Below are positions 7,703 through 15,779 of a DNA stretch of 64,000 nucleotides, in pieces. The DNA is from an uncultured Bacteroidales bacterium. GTDB taxonomy: Bacteria > Bacteroidota > Bacteroidia > Bacteroidales > P3. The notes below the pieces were generated by a model. It did not search any database. It was not told where the DNA came from and saw only the letters and a list, made by a program, of their open reading frames with translations. The position numbers were made by a program, and so were the translations under genes. The stretch covers positions 35,378 through 99,377 of the forward strand of contig CAJOFL010000001.1 of assembly GCA_905233895.1 (NCBI GenBank), read 5' to 3'. How positions within the stretch are numbered: the stretch's first letter is position 1; every line of letters begins with the position of its first letter.

Positions 7703-10228
7703 CTATAATGTTTTCAATAATTCTTCGAGGCTTACCTCGTCGTGGATAAGCACGTCGCGCGGTTTCGAACCGTTGCTTGGTCCAACGATACCGGCCGCTT
7801 CCAGTTGGTCGATAATTCGTCCGGCACGGTTATAACCTAATTGTAACTTTCGCTGCAACAGCGAGGTGCTTCCAAACTGTGAGGCCACTACCAGTCGGGC
7901 GGCGTCGTTGAAGAATTCGTCCTTGCTTTTGGCGTCGAATTCCTTGTTCGGCTCCTCGTTTTCGTCGAGGTATTCGGGCAGTATGAACCCGTCGGCATAG
8001 CCGCGCTGGTCGCCGATGTAGTGGACCAGTTTGTCGATTTCCGGCGTGTCAATAAGGGCACACTGCAGACGAATCATGTCTTTGCCGGCCAGCGAGATAA
8101 GCATGTCGCCGCGACCGATGAGCTGCTGCGCGCCCCCAGTGTCGAGGATGGTCTTTGAGTCGATACCGGAAGTGACACGGAAGGCTACGCGGGCGGGGAA
8201 GTTGGCCTTGATGGTTCCAGTGATTATGTTTGTCGTAGGGCGCTGGGTGGCGATGATAAGGTGGATGCCTACGGCGCGGGCCAGCTGGGCGAGACGGGCG
8301 ATGGGGAGTTCTACCTCCTTGCCGGCGGTCATGATAAGGTCGCCAAATTCGTCGATAACAACCACGATATAAGGTAAGTAGCGGTGTCCGTCCTCGGGGT
8401 TGAGCATCCGCTTGCAGAACTTTTCGTTGTATTCCGTGATCTTTCGCACCTGAGCCTGCTTGAGCAGGTCGTAACGGCTGTCCATCTCGATACAGAGCGA
8501 GTTGAGTGTGCGTACCACCTTCTTGACGTCGGTTATTACAGCCTCCTCTTCGTCGGGCATCTTGGCTAGGTAGTGACGCTCCAATGAGGAATATAGAGAG
8601 AACTCTACCTTTTTCGGGTCAACCAGTACCAGTTTTAGTTCCGAGGGGTGCTTCGTGTAGAGTAGTGAGGCTAGTACGGCATTGAGCCCCACTGACTTAC
8701 CGGTACCAGTGGCACCAGCCATGAGCAGGTGCGGCATTTTGGCTAGGTCAGTCACAAAGCATTCGTTGGAAATGGTCTTGCCGAATGCGATGGGCAATTC
8801 CATCTTCTCCTTAGCTTTCTGGAACGCCTCGCTTTCAAGCATCGTCTTCATCGACACAATCTGCGGTTTTGCGTTCGGAACCTCTATACCTACGTTGCTC
8901 TCACCCGGGATGGGGGCTATGATGCGGATACCGAGGGCGGCAAGCGATAGGGCTATATCGTCTTCGAGGTTCTTTATCTTGCTGATTCTTACGCCTGGAG
9001 CGGGCTTTATCTTGTAGAGGGTCACCGTCGGGCCGGGAATGGCCGAGATGTCGGTAATCTCGATACCATAGTCGCGCAGGGTCTGCACGATGCGGTCTTT
9101 GTTTGCAATCAGTTCCTCCTTTGTGACCTTGACGTTCGATATTTCCCAGTCTTCCAGTATATCCGTCTCGGGCATAATGTAATCCTTCAGGTCGAGGTGC
9201 GGGTCGTAGGGTTCGTCGAGGCCTATATGACGACGGTAGTCGTCGGGTTCCAGATCCTCGTTTTCCGGTTCCTGAGTCTCCGACTGGTCGGTCACATCGG
9301 TTTCGGAGGCCAGATCCGACTCTTCGATTGTGAAGTTTATGCCGTCGGTGTCAGTGGTTTCCGGCTTGCCTTGGGCTCGAGCGTTGACCTGTTCGAAAGC
9401 CTGGTCAATGTCGAACGGAATCTCTTCTGTAGGTGCTGACTTGGGCTCATCCGTCTCGATGTCAGTAGGTTTGCTGTTGAAAAGTTTCATAGCCTCATCG
9501 TCGAAGTCGGCTCCCGGGTCGTCGACGGCTGCCTCTGTGGCCGATTCGGCGGCTGTGACTGACGCTGCTGCAACTGGCTTTGTGATTTCGTCGGTATGGT
9601 CGGTGGCGGCGTTGATTAGGCCGTCCTCCACAGTTTTCACCGCTTTCCGGACATCCACCTTGGGCATGTGAACCTCCGGTAGTTGCATCTTGTGTACCAG
9701 AACCATGAAAAGAACGGCAGCGAACACCAGCAGCACCAGTGTCCACCAGCGCAGCCAATGGTGCAATGGAGCTGCCATCTGGAGGCCAATACCTGCAAAG
9801 CGTTCGAAATCGGGGTCTTTCACCCATGCACCGCCTATGTAGCCCAGTGTCAGTGAGCACCAGAGCATCCAGAACATCGTGGCTCCGAATGTCTTCCACC
9901 ACGGCATTACGGGGCTTTCCCACAGGCGCATGCCGTAGACGAAGAACAGAAGCACGAATCCGAGACTTCCGATACCGAAGAGGTTGATTGCGAAGAATTC
10001 GGCCAGTCCGTGGCCGGCAATTCCGAGCCAGCGCCCAGTGGCTCCGCCGTCGGTGGCGAAATACCCCACAAGGGAGATAAGCAAAAATGCCGCAAACAGG
10101 ATATATACCGCACCGCGGATACAGGCGAATCGTTTGCTCTTTAAGAAAACGACAAAGCCGCCCGAAGATTTCTTCTTCGCAGCGGTCTTGCCTTTCTTCT
10201 TGGAACTCTTTTTCTTAACTGTGGCCAC
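7703..10228 (-). CDS. ftsK: DNA translocase FtsK (FtsK/SpoIIIE family)
   Basis: FtsK pumps chromosomal DNA at the division septum and activates XerCD at dif. The 841 residues have the expected order. First is a basic N-terminus (KKKSSKKKGKTAAKKK) and four membrane helices within about 35-185. Then comes an acidic, low-complexity linker to about 360 and the motor with Walker A GATGTGKS and Walker B VVVIDEFGDL. The C-terminal gamma winged helix includes LLQRKLQLGYNRAGRIIDQL. It lies 18 bp downstream of the secreted protein at 10247 and 3 bp upstream of the lipoprotein gene. Confidence 0.97.
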   Translation of the reverse strand: MATVKKKSSKKKGKTAAKKKSSGGFVVFLKSKRFACIRGAVYILFAAFLLISLVGYFATDGGATGRWLGIAGHGLAEFFAINLFGIGSLGFVLLFFVYGMRLWESPVMPWWKTFGATMFWMLWCSLTLGYIGGAWVKDPDFERFAGIGLQMAAPLHHWLRWWTLVLLVFAAVLFMVLVHKMQLPEVHMPKVDVRKAVKTVEDGLINAATDHTDEITKPVAAASVTAAESATEAAVDDPGADFDDEAMKLFNSKPTDIETDEPKSAPTEEIPFDIDQAFEQVNARAQGKPETTDTDGINFTIEESDLASETDVTDQSETQEPENEDLEPDDYRRHIGLDEPYDPHLDLKDYIMPETDILEDWEISNVKVTKEELIANKDRIVQTLRDYGIEITDISAIPGPTVTLYKIKPAPGVRISKIKNLEDDIALSLAALGIRIIAPIPGESNVGIEVPNAKPQIVSMKTMLESEAFQKAKEKMELPIAFGKTISNECFVTDLAKMPHLLMAGATGTGKSVGLNAVLASLLYTKHPSELKLVLVDPKKVEFSLYSSLERHYLAKMPDEEEAVITDVKKVVRTLNSLCIEMDSRYDLLKQAQVRKITEYNEKFCKRMLNPEDGHRYLPYIVVVIDEFGDLIMTAGKEVELPIARLAQLARAVGIHLIIATQRPTTNIITGTIKANFPARVAFRVTSGIDSKTILDTGGAQQLIGRGDMLISLAGKDMIRLQCALIDTPEIDKLVHYIGDQRGYADGFILPEYLDENEEPNKEFDAKSKDEFFNDAARLVVASQFGSTSLLQRKLQLGYNRAGRIIDQLEAAGIVGPSNGSKPRDVLIHDEVSLEELLKTL

Positions 10229-10246
10229 CGTCAGTTGCTTCTAGTG

Positions 10247-11017
10247 TTAATCCCGCAGCAGTTCGAAGGCGTCGATGATTTCCTGGATGAAATCCTTGAA
10301 CTCGTCGTCCGTCATGGTGGAGTATCCATCGGGCAGCAGGAAGTCGACATCCTTCACCTTGCCTTTTACAATCTCGGTGGCGGTGTAGGTCAGTGCGCGT
10401 CCTTCGCCTGCATCCATGGTGCACTGCAGGGGCATCCCCTTGATACCGTTGAACAGGATGTTGATTGACGGGCCTATCTCATCGGTGTACCACATCTCCA
10501 TCGGGTGGTCTACTCCTTCGTCGTCATACGAGTGGCGGATTACCTTCTTGGCAGTCATTCCGGCTACCTGCTTGGTTTCACCGGCCACATATTCGTAGTA
10601 GAAATGGCCCGGCTCAGTGTCGACGATGTCCACACTGTCGAAATCTTTGGCCTCGTATACATCCTTGCGGAGCATCTTGCCGTTGCCGTCGTAGTTCAGT
10701 TCGATACCTTCACCGCCCAGGTAGCCAATAAGGCGCTCGGCGTTCAGACAGAGCGTACGGGTGAGGTTCTGCACAAGCAGGTACTCGGTCTGGATGCCAA
10801 TCATGGCGTACTCCGAGTTGGTGAAGATAGCACTTTTGGTGAACATGTCGTTGCCCGAAACTTTAATTTCAGCAACGGCCACCTCGTCGGGGATGGTCAT
10901 TGCCACCTGACCGGTCGACTCGACCTTGTATTTCACTATTCCCTTGAATGTGTTCTGGGCCTCTGCGGCTCCGATGCAGAGCAGCGCTGCGGCTGCAAGT
11001 GCAAAGATTTTCTTCAT
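10247..11017 (-). CDS. Secreted protein of unknown function next to ftsK
   Basis: The 256-residue precursor has a clear signal peptide (MKKIFALAAAALLCIGAAEA) and a mature region rich in beta strands with no transmembrane segment. Segments such as FKGIVKYKVE near the start and MTAKKVIRHSYDDEG further on recall Bacteroidota secreted beta-strand proteins of the DUF4412/GLPGLI type (a measured surface protein followed by a 'convert to' site), but I cannot assign it firmly. In many Bacteroidota a LolA-like carrier is encoded beside ftsK; this protein does not clearly match LolA. The spacer upstream carries a composite repeat and no recognisable promoter. Confidence 0.72.
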   Translation of the reverse strand: MKKIFALAAAALLCIGAAEAQNTFKGIVKYKVESTGQVAMTIPDEVAVAEIKVSGNDMFTKSAIFTNSEYAMIGIQTEYLLVQNLTRTLCLNAERLIGYLGGEGIELNYDGNGKMLRKDVYEAKDFDSVDIVDTEPGHFYYEYVAGETKQVAGMTAKKVIRHSYDDEGVDHPMEMWYTDEIGPSINILFNGIKGMPLQCTMDAGEGRALTYTATEIVKGKVKDVDFLLPDGYSTMTDDEFKDFIQEIIDAFELLRD

Positions 11018-11157
11018 ATCAGTGATGTTGTTTTAAGTTTCTTTTTCTAATTTAGTATAACTAGGAATATATTTATTTATTGTGTGGGGTGAAAAATTTT
11101 CTTTCCATCGGTGCAAGTCTGGTTGAAAAAATGTTTTCGGTCGCCGCCGTTTTGAAG

Positions 11158-11318
11158 GGATGACTCCGTGATAAGTCCGAGGTGACTCCGTGATAAGTCC
11201 GAGTCAGGATAGGGTAATCGCGCACCGGATTGCTACCTGTTCCTATAGTAACCCGATGTTATGAGCAGGGTGGATGCCTCCTCACGGCTCACCGGTAACT
11301 GGTAACCGGTAACTCACA
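11158..11318. repeat. Composite intergenic repeat element, copy 1
   Basis: Three modules follow each other in the 308-bp spacer 11018-11325. (a) 11158-11201: four 11-mers, GGATGACTCCG, TGATAAGTCCG, AGGTGACTCCG, TGATAAGTCCG. (b) 11232-11253: GCTACCTGTTCCTATAGTAA and two more bases. (c) 11291-11318: heptamers ACCGGTA, ACTGGTA, ACCGGTA, ACTCACA. The same three modules recur in the same order, inverted, at 46205-46380. The rest of the spacer shows no gene. Confidence 0.75.
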
Positions 11319-11325
11319 TTGCAAT

Positions 11326-12174
11326 CTACTTTAGCGAGAAGTAGAATTCGAGGCCTGTGTCACCGTCGGATCGGTTCTTGGCGTAGATTTCGCCTCCGTG
11401 GAAGAGGACGGCGTGCTTGACTATGGATAGACCGAGGCCGGTACCGCCGTTGCGTCGCGAACGGCCATCGTCGATGCGGACGAAGCGGTCGAACAACCGT
11501 GCCAGGTCGGAATCGGGCACTCCTCGACCGGTGTCGTAAAGGTGTATGTGGTAGGTGGGAAGAGGAGAACGGTAGGTCTCAATTACCACGCTGACACCTT
11601 CTCCGGCATAGGCTATTGAGTTCTCAATCAGGTTGCGGAACACGGCATAGAGCAGTTCGCGGTTGCCTTGAATCGGCATCGGCTCGGGCAGTCGGTTCTC
11701 GACGGTAATCGAGGCGGCAGCGGCTTTGTCGGCTAGGTCGTCGACGGCCTCCTGCGCTATAGCGCGCACATCGATGTCCTCTTTGGGAAAGAGTTCGGCA
11801 CTCTCCTCAATCTTGTTGATGAGCGACACATCCTGGATGAGGTCGGAGAGGCGCAGTGTCTGCCTGTAGCAGCGCTCAAGGTAGTAATGTCGGCGCTCGT
11901 CGTCGACAGGCTTTGGTCCGAGCAGTATCTCGAGGTATCCGCGGATGGAACTGACGGGGGTCTTTAGTTCGTGGGCTATGTTGGAGGTCATCTCCTGCTT
12001 TATCTGCCGATTGCGCTGTTGCTCCTCGGCGGCCTCGCGGCGCAAGCGGTTCGACTCGTCGGCCAGCTGACGCAGGCGCCTGTTCTTGAGCATAAGCCTG
12101 ATATACAGGAAGAGGATGGCCGCAACGGCGGCTATCAGAAGCCATATCGCCCAGTCAGACCAGTCCATATCCAA
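11326..12174 (-). CDS. Sensor histidine kinase without a periplasmic sensor domain
   Basis: The 282-residue kinase has a single N-terminal membrane helix (about 8-28) and a short coiled coil to about 60. The HisKA box NIAHELKTP has the phosphoacceptor His68. The HATPase domain has N box NLIENSIAYA, G1 DTGRGVPDSD and G2 GGTGLGLSIV. Typical PhoR-like kinases have two membrane helices around a sensor domain. Here there is none, and the overlap of about 20 bp with the upstream regulator gene leaves no room for one. It is therefore probably tuned by a partner or by the membrane. It pairs with the adjacent OmpR-type regulator. Confidence 0.92.
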   Translation of the reverse strand: MDMDWSDWAIWLLIAAVAAILFLYIRLMLKNRRLRQLADESNRLRREAAEEQQRNRQIKQEMTSNIAHELKTPVSSIRGYLEILLGPKPVDDERRHYYLERCYRQTLRLSDLIQDVSLINKIEESAELFPKEDIDVRAIAQEAVDDLADKAAAASITVENRLPEPMPIQGNRELLYAVFRNLIENSIAYAGEGVSVVIETYRSPLPTYHIHLYDTGRGVPDSDLARLFDRFVRIDDGRSRRNGGTGLGLSIVKHAVLFHGGEIYAKNRSDGDTGLEFYFSLK

Positions 12175-12754
12175 ATCCGGTTTTGTTTACGATACGGCAG
12201 CCGTCGGCACCCATTTTCTTGCGCAGGCGGGCGATATGCACGTCGACGCTGCGCTCGCCTACACAGGTGTCGTCGGGCCATACGGCATCAAGAATCTCTT
12301 CGCGCGTGAAGTAGCGTCCGGGGTTGTCGGTAAAGAGGTGTAGTATGAGCAGTTCCCTTTTGGTGAGCGAGTTTGGGGCATTCTGAATAATCGGAGTGTT
12401 CTGGGTCCTGCGCAGGACGGCTTTGACGCGGGCCAGCACGGTGTCGAACGAGAAGGGTTTGGCTATATAGTCGTCGGCCCCGACGTTGAAGCCGCGCAGC
12501 TGGTCGTCGTGCCCGTCGAGGGCGGTGAGGAAGATGATTGGGGTGTTGTCGCCGCGCGAGCGGAGCCGTTCGGCCATCTCAAATCCCGACATGCGGTCCA
12601 TCATCACGTCGAGCAGCATCAAGTCGTATGGGCCATGCAGGGTTAGAGCCTCCTCGGCCGAGGTGGCGGTATCCACCTCGTAGCCCTCGGTCTCCAGGTT
12701 GAAACGGAGTATTTCACAGAGGTCCTGCTCGTCGTCGACCACCAGTATTCTCAT
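12155..12754 (-). CDS. OmpR-family two-component response regulator
   Basis: The 199-residue regulator has a receiver domain (acidic pair Asp7-Asp8, phosphoacceptor Asp49 in LLLDVMMD, conserved Lys in IAKPF) and a C-terminal winged-helix DNA-binding domain ending in GERSVDVHIARLRKKMG and the wing VNKTGFGYGLV. It is shorter than the usual 225-240 residues because the linker is short and the C-terminus stops right after the wing. It overlaps the kinase gene by about 20 bp. A heptamer array lies immediately upstream, extending into the 3' end of pyrC, so it may be co-transcribed with pyrC. Confidence 0.93.
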   Translation of the reverse strand: MRILVVDDEQDLCEILRFNLETEGYEVDTATSAEEALTLHGPYDLMLLDVMMDRMSGFEMAERLRSRGDNTPIIFLTALDGHDDQLRGFNVGADDYIAKPFSFDTVLARVKAVLRRTQNTPIIQNAPNSLTKRELLILHLFTDNPGRYFTREEILDAVWPDDTCVGERSVDVHIARLRKKMGADGCRIVNKTGFGYGLV

Positions 12755-12782
12755 CAGTGTTTGGTGTTCAGTGTTTAGTGGG
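12755..12782. repeat. Heptamer tandem array (AACACTG type)
   Basis: Four 7-mers, CAGTGTT, TGGTGTT, CAGTGTT, TAGTGGG, span the short gap between pyrC and the response regulator. They supply the pyrC stop codon and its last His codon. The complementary unit AACACTG is the same type as the GAACACT/TAACACT array inside the glycosyltransferase gene at 20927. Confidence 0.65.
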
Positions 12783-14097
12783 TGAACATAAGGGGTTCGG
12801 CGCTGCCGTCCTCTTTGCCGTTAATCCATACTCGCTCGATGCGAGTGTGGAAAGTCTGCCCTTCGAGAGGGCTCCATCCGCAACCGTAGAGGAGGCTTTC
12901 ACGGGTCACTTTCTGCTCCACTCCCGTGCGCACCAGCACCAGGTCGGCCTTGTATCCCTGACGGATGAAACCGCGTCCTTCGATGCCGAAGAGCAGGGCC
13001 GGGTTGTGGCACATCTTGCCGACGATGAGTGTCATCAGCTCTTCGTTGCTTATGGCGGCTTCGAGCATCATCTGCAGCGAGTGCTGTATTGATGGGATGC
13101 CACTTGGAGCGTCGAAATATGGGCGCTGCTTGGCACCGAGAGGGTGGGGGGCATGGTCGGTGGCGATGGTATCGATAAGGCCGTCTTCAAGGGCCGCCCA
13201 GAGGGCCAGCCGATCGTCGTTACTCTTGATGGCTGGGTTGCACTTGATAAGGTTGCCCAACTCGGCATAGTCGCGGTCGTCGAAGAAGAGATGGTTGGGA
13301 GTGACTTCGGCAGTGACATGCTTCTTCCCCAGGTCGAAGTTGGAAAGCAGCGAGAGTTCCGTGGCCGTCGAAAGGTGGGCTATATGCAGGCGGGTACCGT
13401 ATTTGCGGGCCCGCTCGATGGCCTTGTATGTCGAGAGGAAGCAGGCTTCGGTATTGCGAATCTGGGGGTGCAGGGTTGCAGTCTCTGTAGGCTTGCCCTG
13501 GTGTTCCAACTTGAAGTTGTGCAGGTTGGCCTGTACCACGGCCTCCTCCTCGCAGTGTGCCACGATAAGTTTGCGGGCCTCGCTGAAGAGCCGGTCGAGC
13601 ATTGCGGGGTCTGAGAGGAGCATGTTGCCGGTGGACGAGCCGAGGAAAAGCTTTATGGCGGCATATCGGGTAGGCTCCATTGAGAGGAGCCAGTCGAGGT
13701 TGTCGGCGGTTGCTCCGAGCATGAAACCGTAGTTCACGACACTCACGGCAGCAGCGCGCGCCTCCTTCGCCTCGAGGGCTTCGAGGCTGATGGTCTGGGG
13801 ATTGGTGTTAGGCATGTCGATTACCGACGTGACGCCGCCTGCACGTGCGGCGCGGCTTTCGGTGGCGAAGTTGCCCGCCGGATTGTCGGCTAGCCCGCCG
13901 TCGCGGAAATGTACATGGGTGTCGATGACTCCGGGAAGGAGTAGCATGCCTGTGGCGTCGATTCCGGAACAATCGGGATATTCAGAATAATCAGGTGTTT
14001 CCGATATGTTGGCAATCTTGTCGCCGTCAATCAATACCGAACCAACGAAAATGCGACCCTCGTTGACGATGGTCGCATTCTTTATGAGTGTCTTCAT
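12775..14097 (-). CDS. pyrC: Dihydroorotase, class I
   Basis: Dihydroorotase cyclises N-carbamoyl-aspartate in de novo pyrimidine synthesis. The 440 residues (start MKTLIKNATIV; much longer in-frame starts run into the WG gene) carry the zinc-site motif DTHVHFRD (His61, His63), the histidines of IAHLSTA and the late catalytic motif ATDHAPH. The ATG overlaps the stop of the WG-repeat gene by one base (TAATG), which points to translational coupling. The last codon and stop lie in a heptamer repeat, so the C-terminal tail appears to have been set by repeat growth. Confidence 0.95.
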   Translation of the reverse strand: MKTLIKNATIVNEGRIFVGSVLIDGDKIANISETPDYSEYPDCSGIDATGMLLLPGVIDTHVHFRDGGLADNPAGNFATESRAARAGGVTSVIDMPNTNPQTISLEALEAKEARAAAVSVVNYGFMLGATADNLDWLLSMEPTRYAAIKLFLGSSTGNMLLSDPAMLDRLFSEARKLIVAHCEEEAVVQANLHNFKLEHQGKPTETATLHPQIRNTEACFLSTYKAIERARKYGTRLHIAHLSTATELSLLSNFDLGKKHVTAEVTPNHLFFDDRDYAELGNLIKCNPAIKSNDDRLALWAALEDGLIDTIATDHAPHPLGAKQRPYFDAPSGIPSIQHSLQMMLEAAISNEELMTLIVGKMCHNPALLFGIEGRGFIRQGYKADLVLVRTGVEQKVTRESLLYGCGWSPLEGQTFHTRIERVWINGKEDGSAEPLMFTH

Positions 14098-15449
14098 TAG
14101 AACTTCCTCCCTTCGGCCCAACGGCGTCCGGCAATCTGCGCTTCGGCCGAGGTGTTGTACTGATTGTGTACCACGAACTGTCCCGTATGGTCCACACAGC
14201 CCCACTTGCCGTCCATCTTGGCCGGAGCCACTCGGTTGTTCCACACATAGGAGAAAGGCATGGCCTCCTCGAGGGTGGGCTGTATTACGTACATGCCTTT
14301 GTAGTCGACATAGCCCCAGGCACCGGTCGAAGGCTCCTGCACAGGCCAGAGCCAATGGCCCAGTTCCTGGCCAGTATCCCACTCATTGCCTGCATGCCAG
14401 GCGTCGATACTGAGCACGAAGCAGTTGCGCGAGAGGTCGTCGCCGGTGTCGGAGATGGCCATCCAGTAGCCGTCGAGTTTGGCGGTGGCGAAGAGTCCGG
14501 TGTCGTTGGCGAAGTGTGTGGCATCCTCGTAGATGGGTTTGATGCGCCATTCGCCGCTCCAATCCACCCAACCCCATTTGCCACTGGCGGGGTTGGTTAC
14601 CGGCAGGCGCCAGCCTTCGAGGGTACGGCCGTGCTCGAACTGCTGCAGGGCGTAGGCGGCATCCTCGGCGGTAAAGAATATGGGGGTGGAAATAATGGCT
14701 CCATTACGGTCGATGTTGGCCCAGCGGCCTTCCTGTTTCACCTGGGTGTAGGGGTAGTTGTTGTCCGAACCGAAGGGGCGGTAGTCGGTATAAAGCGGTT
14801 GGACCGCCCAGCGACCCAGATAGTCGACGAAGCCCCAGAGGCCAGTCTTGGGATTGGTGACAGCCACTCGCCAAGTGTAGTAGTTGCGGCCAACGGCCCA
14901 TTGTGCACCGGCATCCTCGGCCTGTTCGGCGCTGAGAAAGATGTTGTTGCACACCATCACTCCGCGACCGTCGATACATCCCCAGCGGCCGTCCTTGAGC
15001 ACCGAGGCATAGCTCTTCGGGTCACGCCCCTGGTGCGGGTTGGCTTTTTCGTAGACAGGCTGGTATTTCCAGCGGCCATAGTAGTCCACGTAGCCCCAAC
15101 GGCCGTCGCTGGCGTTGCGGGCGGGGTAGACCCATTTGCCTGGTTCTGACATGATTTCCCACTCGTGGCCGGCGGCTTGGGCCACCTCCTTGGTGGGGAA
15201 CAGGTTGCGGCACACCATGTTGCCGTCGATGTCGATGCAGCCCCATTGACCGTCGAACTTGACGGGAGCCCAGCGGCGGACACCGCCTTCGAACTCGCCG
15301 GCCCGTTGGTAGCGGGGGGCTATCTTCCACGAACCATCGTCGTTTTTATAGCCGAAACTCTGCAGCGCGCTCTCGTAGGTGAGCTTCTGAGCTATGCCGC
15401 ATACGGGGGCTAACAGCGCGAGGATGAGTATTATAGCTGTTTTCTTCAT
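14097..15449 (-). CDS. WG-repeat (KWG) secreted protein
   Basis: The start is set at MKKTAIILILALLAPVCG, eight codons inside the longest frame, because it gives a normal signal peptide. The 450-residue precursor is a run of about eight WG repeats, visible as GQWGCIDIDG, GRWGYVDYYG, GRWGCIDGRG, GLWGFVDYLG, GRWANIDRNG, GKWGWVDWSG, GAWGYVDYKG and GKWGCVDHTG. WG repeats form beta-rich folds, often in secreted Bacteroidota proteins; no ligand or partner is established. A TATCTTTG promoter box lies 29 bp upstream, and pyrC follows with a one-base overlap. Confidence 0.88.
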   Translation of the reverse strand: MKKTAIILILALLAPVCGIAQKLTYESALQSFGYKNDDGSWKIAPRYQRAGEFEGGVRRWAPVKFDGQWGCIDIDGNMVCRNLFPTKEVAQAAGHEWEIMSEPGKWVYPARNASDGRWGYVDYYGRWKYQPVYEKANPHQGRDPKSYASVLKDGRWGCIDGRGVMVCNNIFLSAEQAEDAGAQWAVGRNYYTWRVAVTNPKTGLWGFVDYLGRWAVQPLYTDYRPFGSDNNYPYTQVKQEGRWANIDRNGAIISTPIFFTAEDAAYALQQFEHGRTLEGWRLPVTNPASGKWGWVDWSGEWRIKPIYEDATHFANDTGLFATAKLDGYWMAISDTGDDLSRNCFVLSIDAWHAGNEWDTGQELGHWLWPVQEPSTGAWGYVDYKGMYVIQPTLEEAMPFSYVWNNRVAPAKMDGKWGCVDHTGQFVVHNQYNTSAEAQIAGRRWAEGRKF

Positions 15450-15477
15450 TGCTTGTTGTGTGTTATATTTCAAACTG

Positions 15478-15485
15478 CAAAGATA
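15478..15485 (-). promoter_or_regulatory. Promoter -7 box for the WG-repeat gene and pyrC
   Basis: The minus strand reads TATCTTTG (consensus TAnnTTTG) 29 bp before the WG-gene start. The 330-bp divergent spacer 15450-15779 holds this box, an 11-bp array at 15657-15700, and the opposing promoter at 15753. Confidence 0.65.
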
Positions 15486-15656
15486 CGTTAAATAATTGGT
15501 ACGGCAAAATTTATTTTTCTTGCATCGATTTTATATATAGAATATATCCGCCGCACCGCCATTTTGAAATGTTAAAACAAAATACTTATCTTGTTGATTT
15601 ATAGCATGATATAATGTTAAAATTTATATAACTCGCAGAGTATCAACGGTTAGAAC

Positions 15657-15700
15657 CCACCTTCGCCTGATCAACGCCTGATCAACGCCTGATCAACGCC
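15657..15700. repeat. 11-bp tandem array, TGATCAACGCC type, copy 1
   Basis: One leading unit CCACCTTCGCC is followed by three identical units TGATCAACGCC and then TACCCTA. The same block occurs inverted at 54785-54828 and 58905-58948, and without the leading unit at 35603-35646. It lies 53 bp upstream of the promoter box of the 7TM-HD gene. Confidence 0.85.
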
Positions 15701-15752
15701 TACCCTAATTAGCACCTTGAACTTTTTTTCCGGAGGTTCGGAAAAATTTTCG

Positions 15753-15760
15753 TATTTTTG
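15753..15760 (+). promoter_or_regulatory. Promoter -7 box for the 7TM-HD gene
   Basis: TATTTTTG matches TAnnTTTG and ends 19 bp before the ATG at 15780, so the leader would be about 15 nt. No convincing -33 element was placed. Confidence 0.6.
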
Positions 15761-15779
15761 CAGTTCGATTTAGACTGAA

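Noticed and set aside
15657..15700. Possible CRISPR array
   Set aside because: Units are 11 bp without spacers, and there are no cas genes; it is a plain tandem array.
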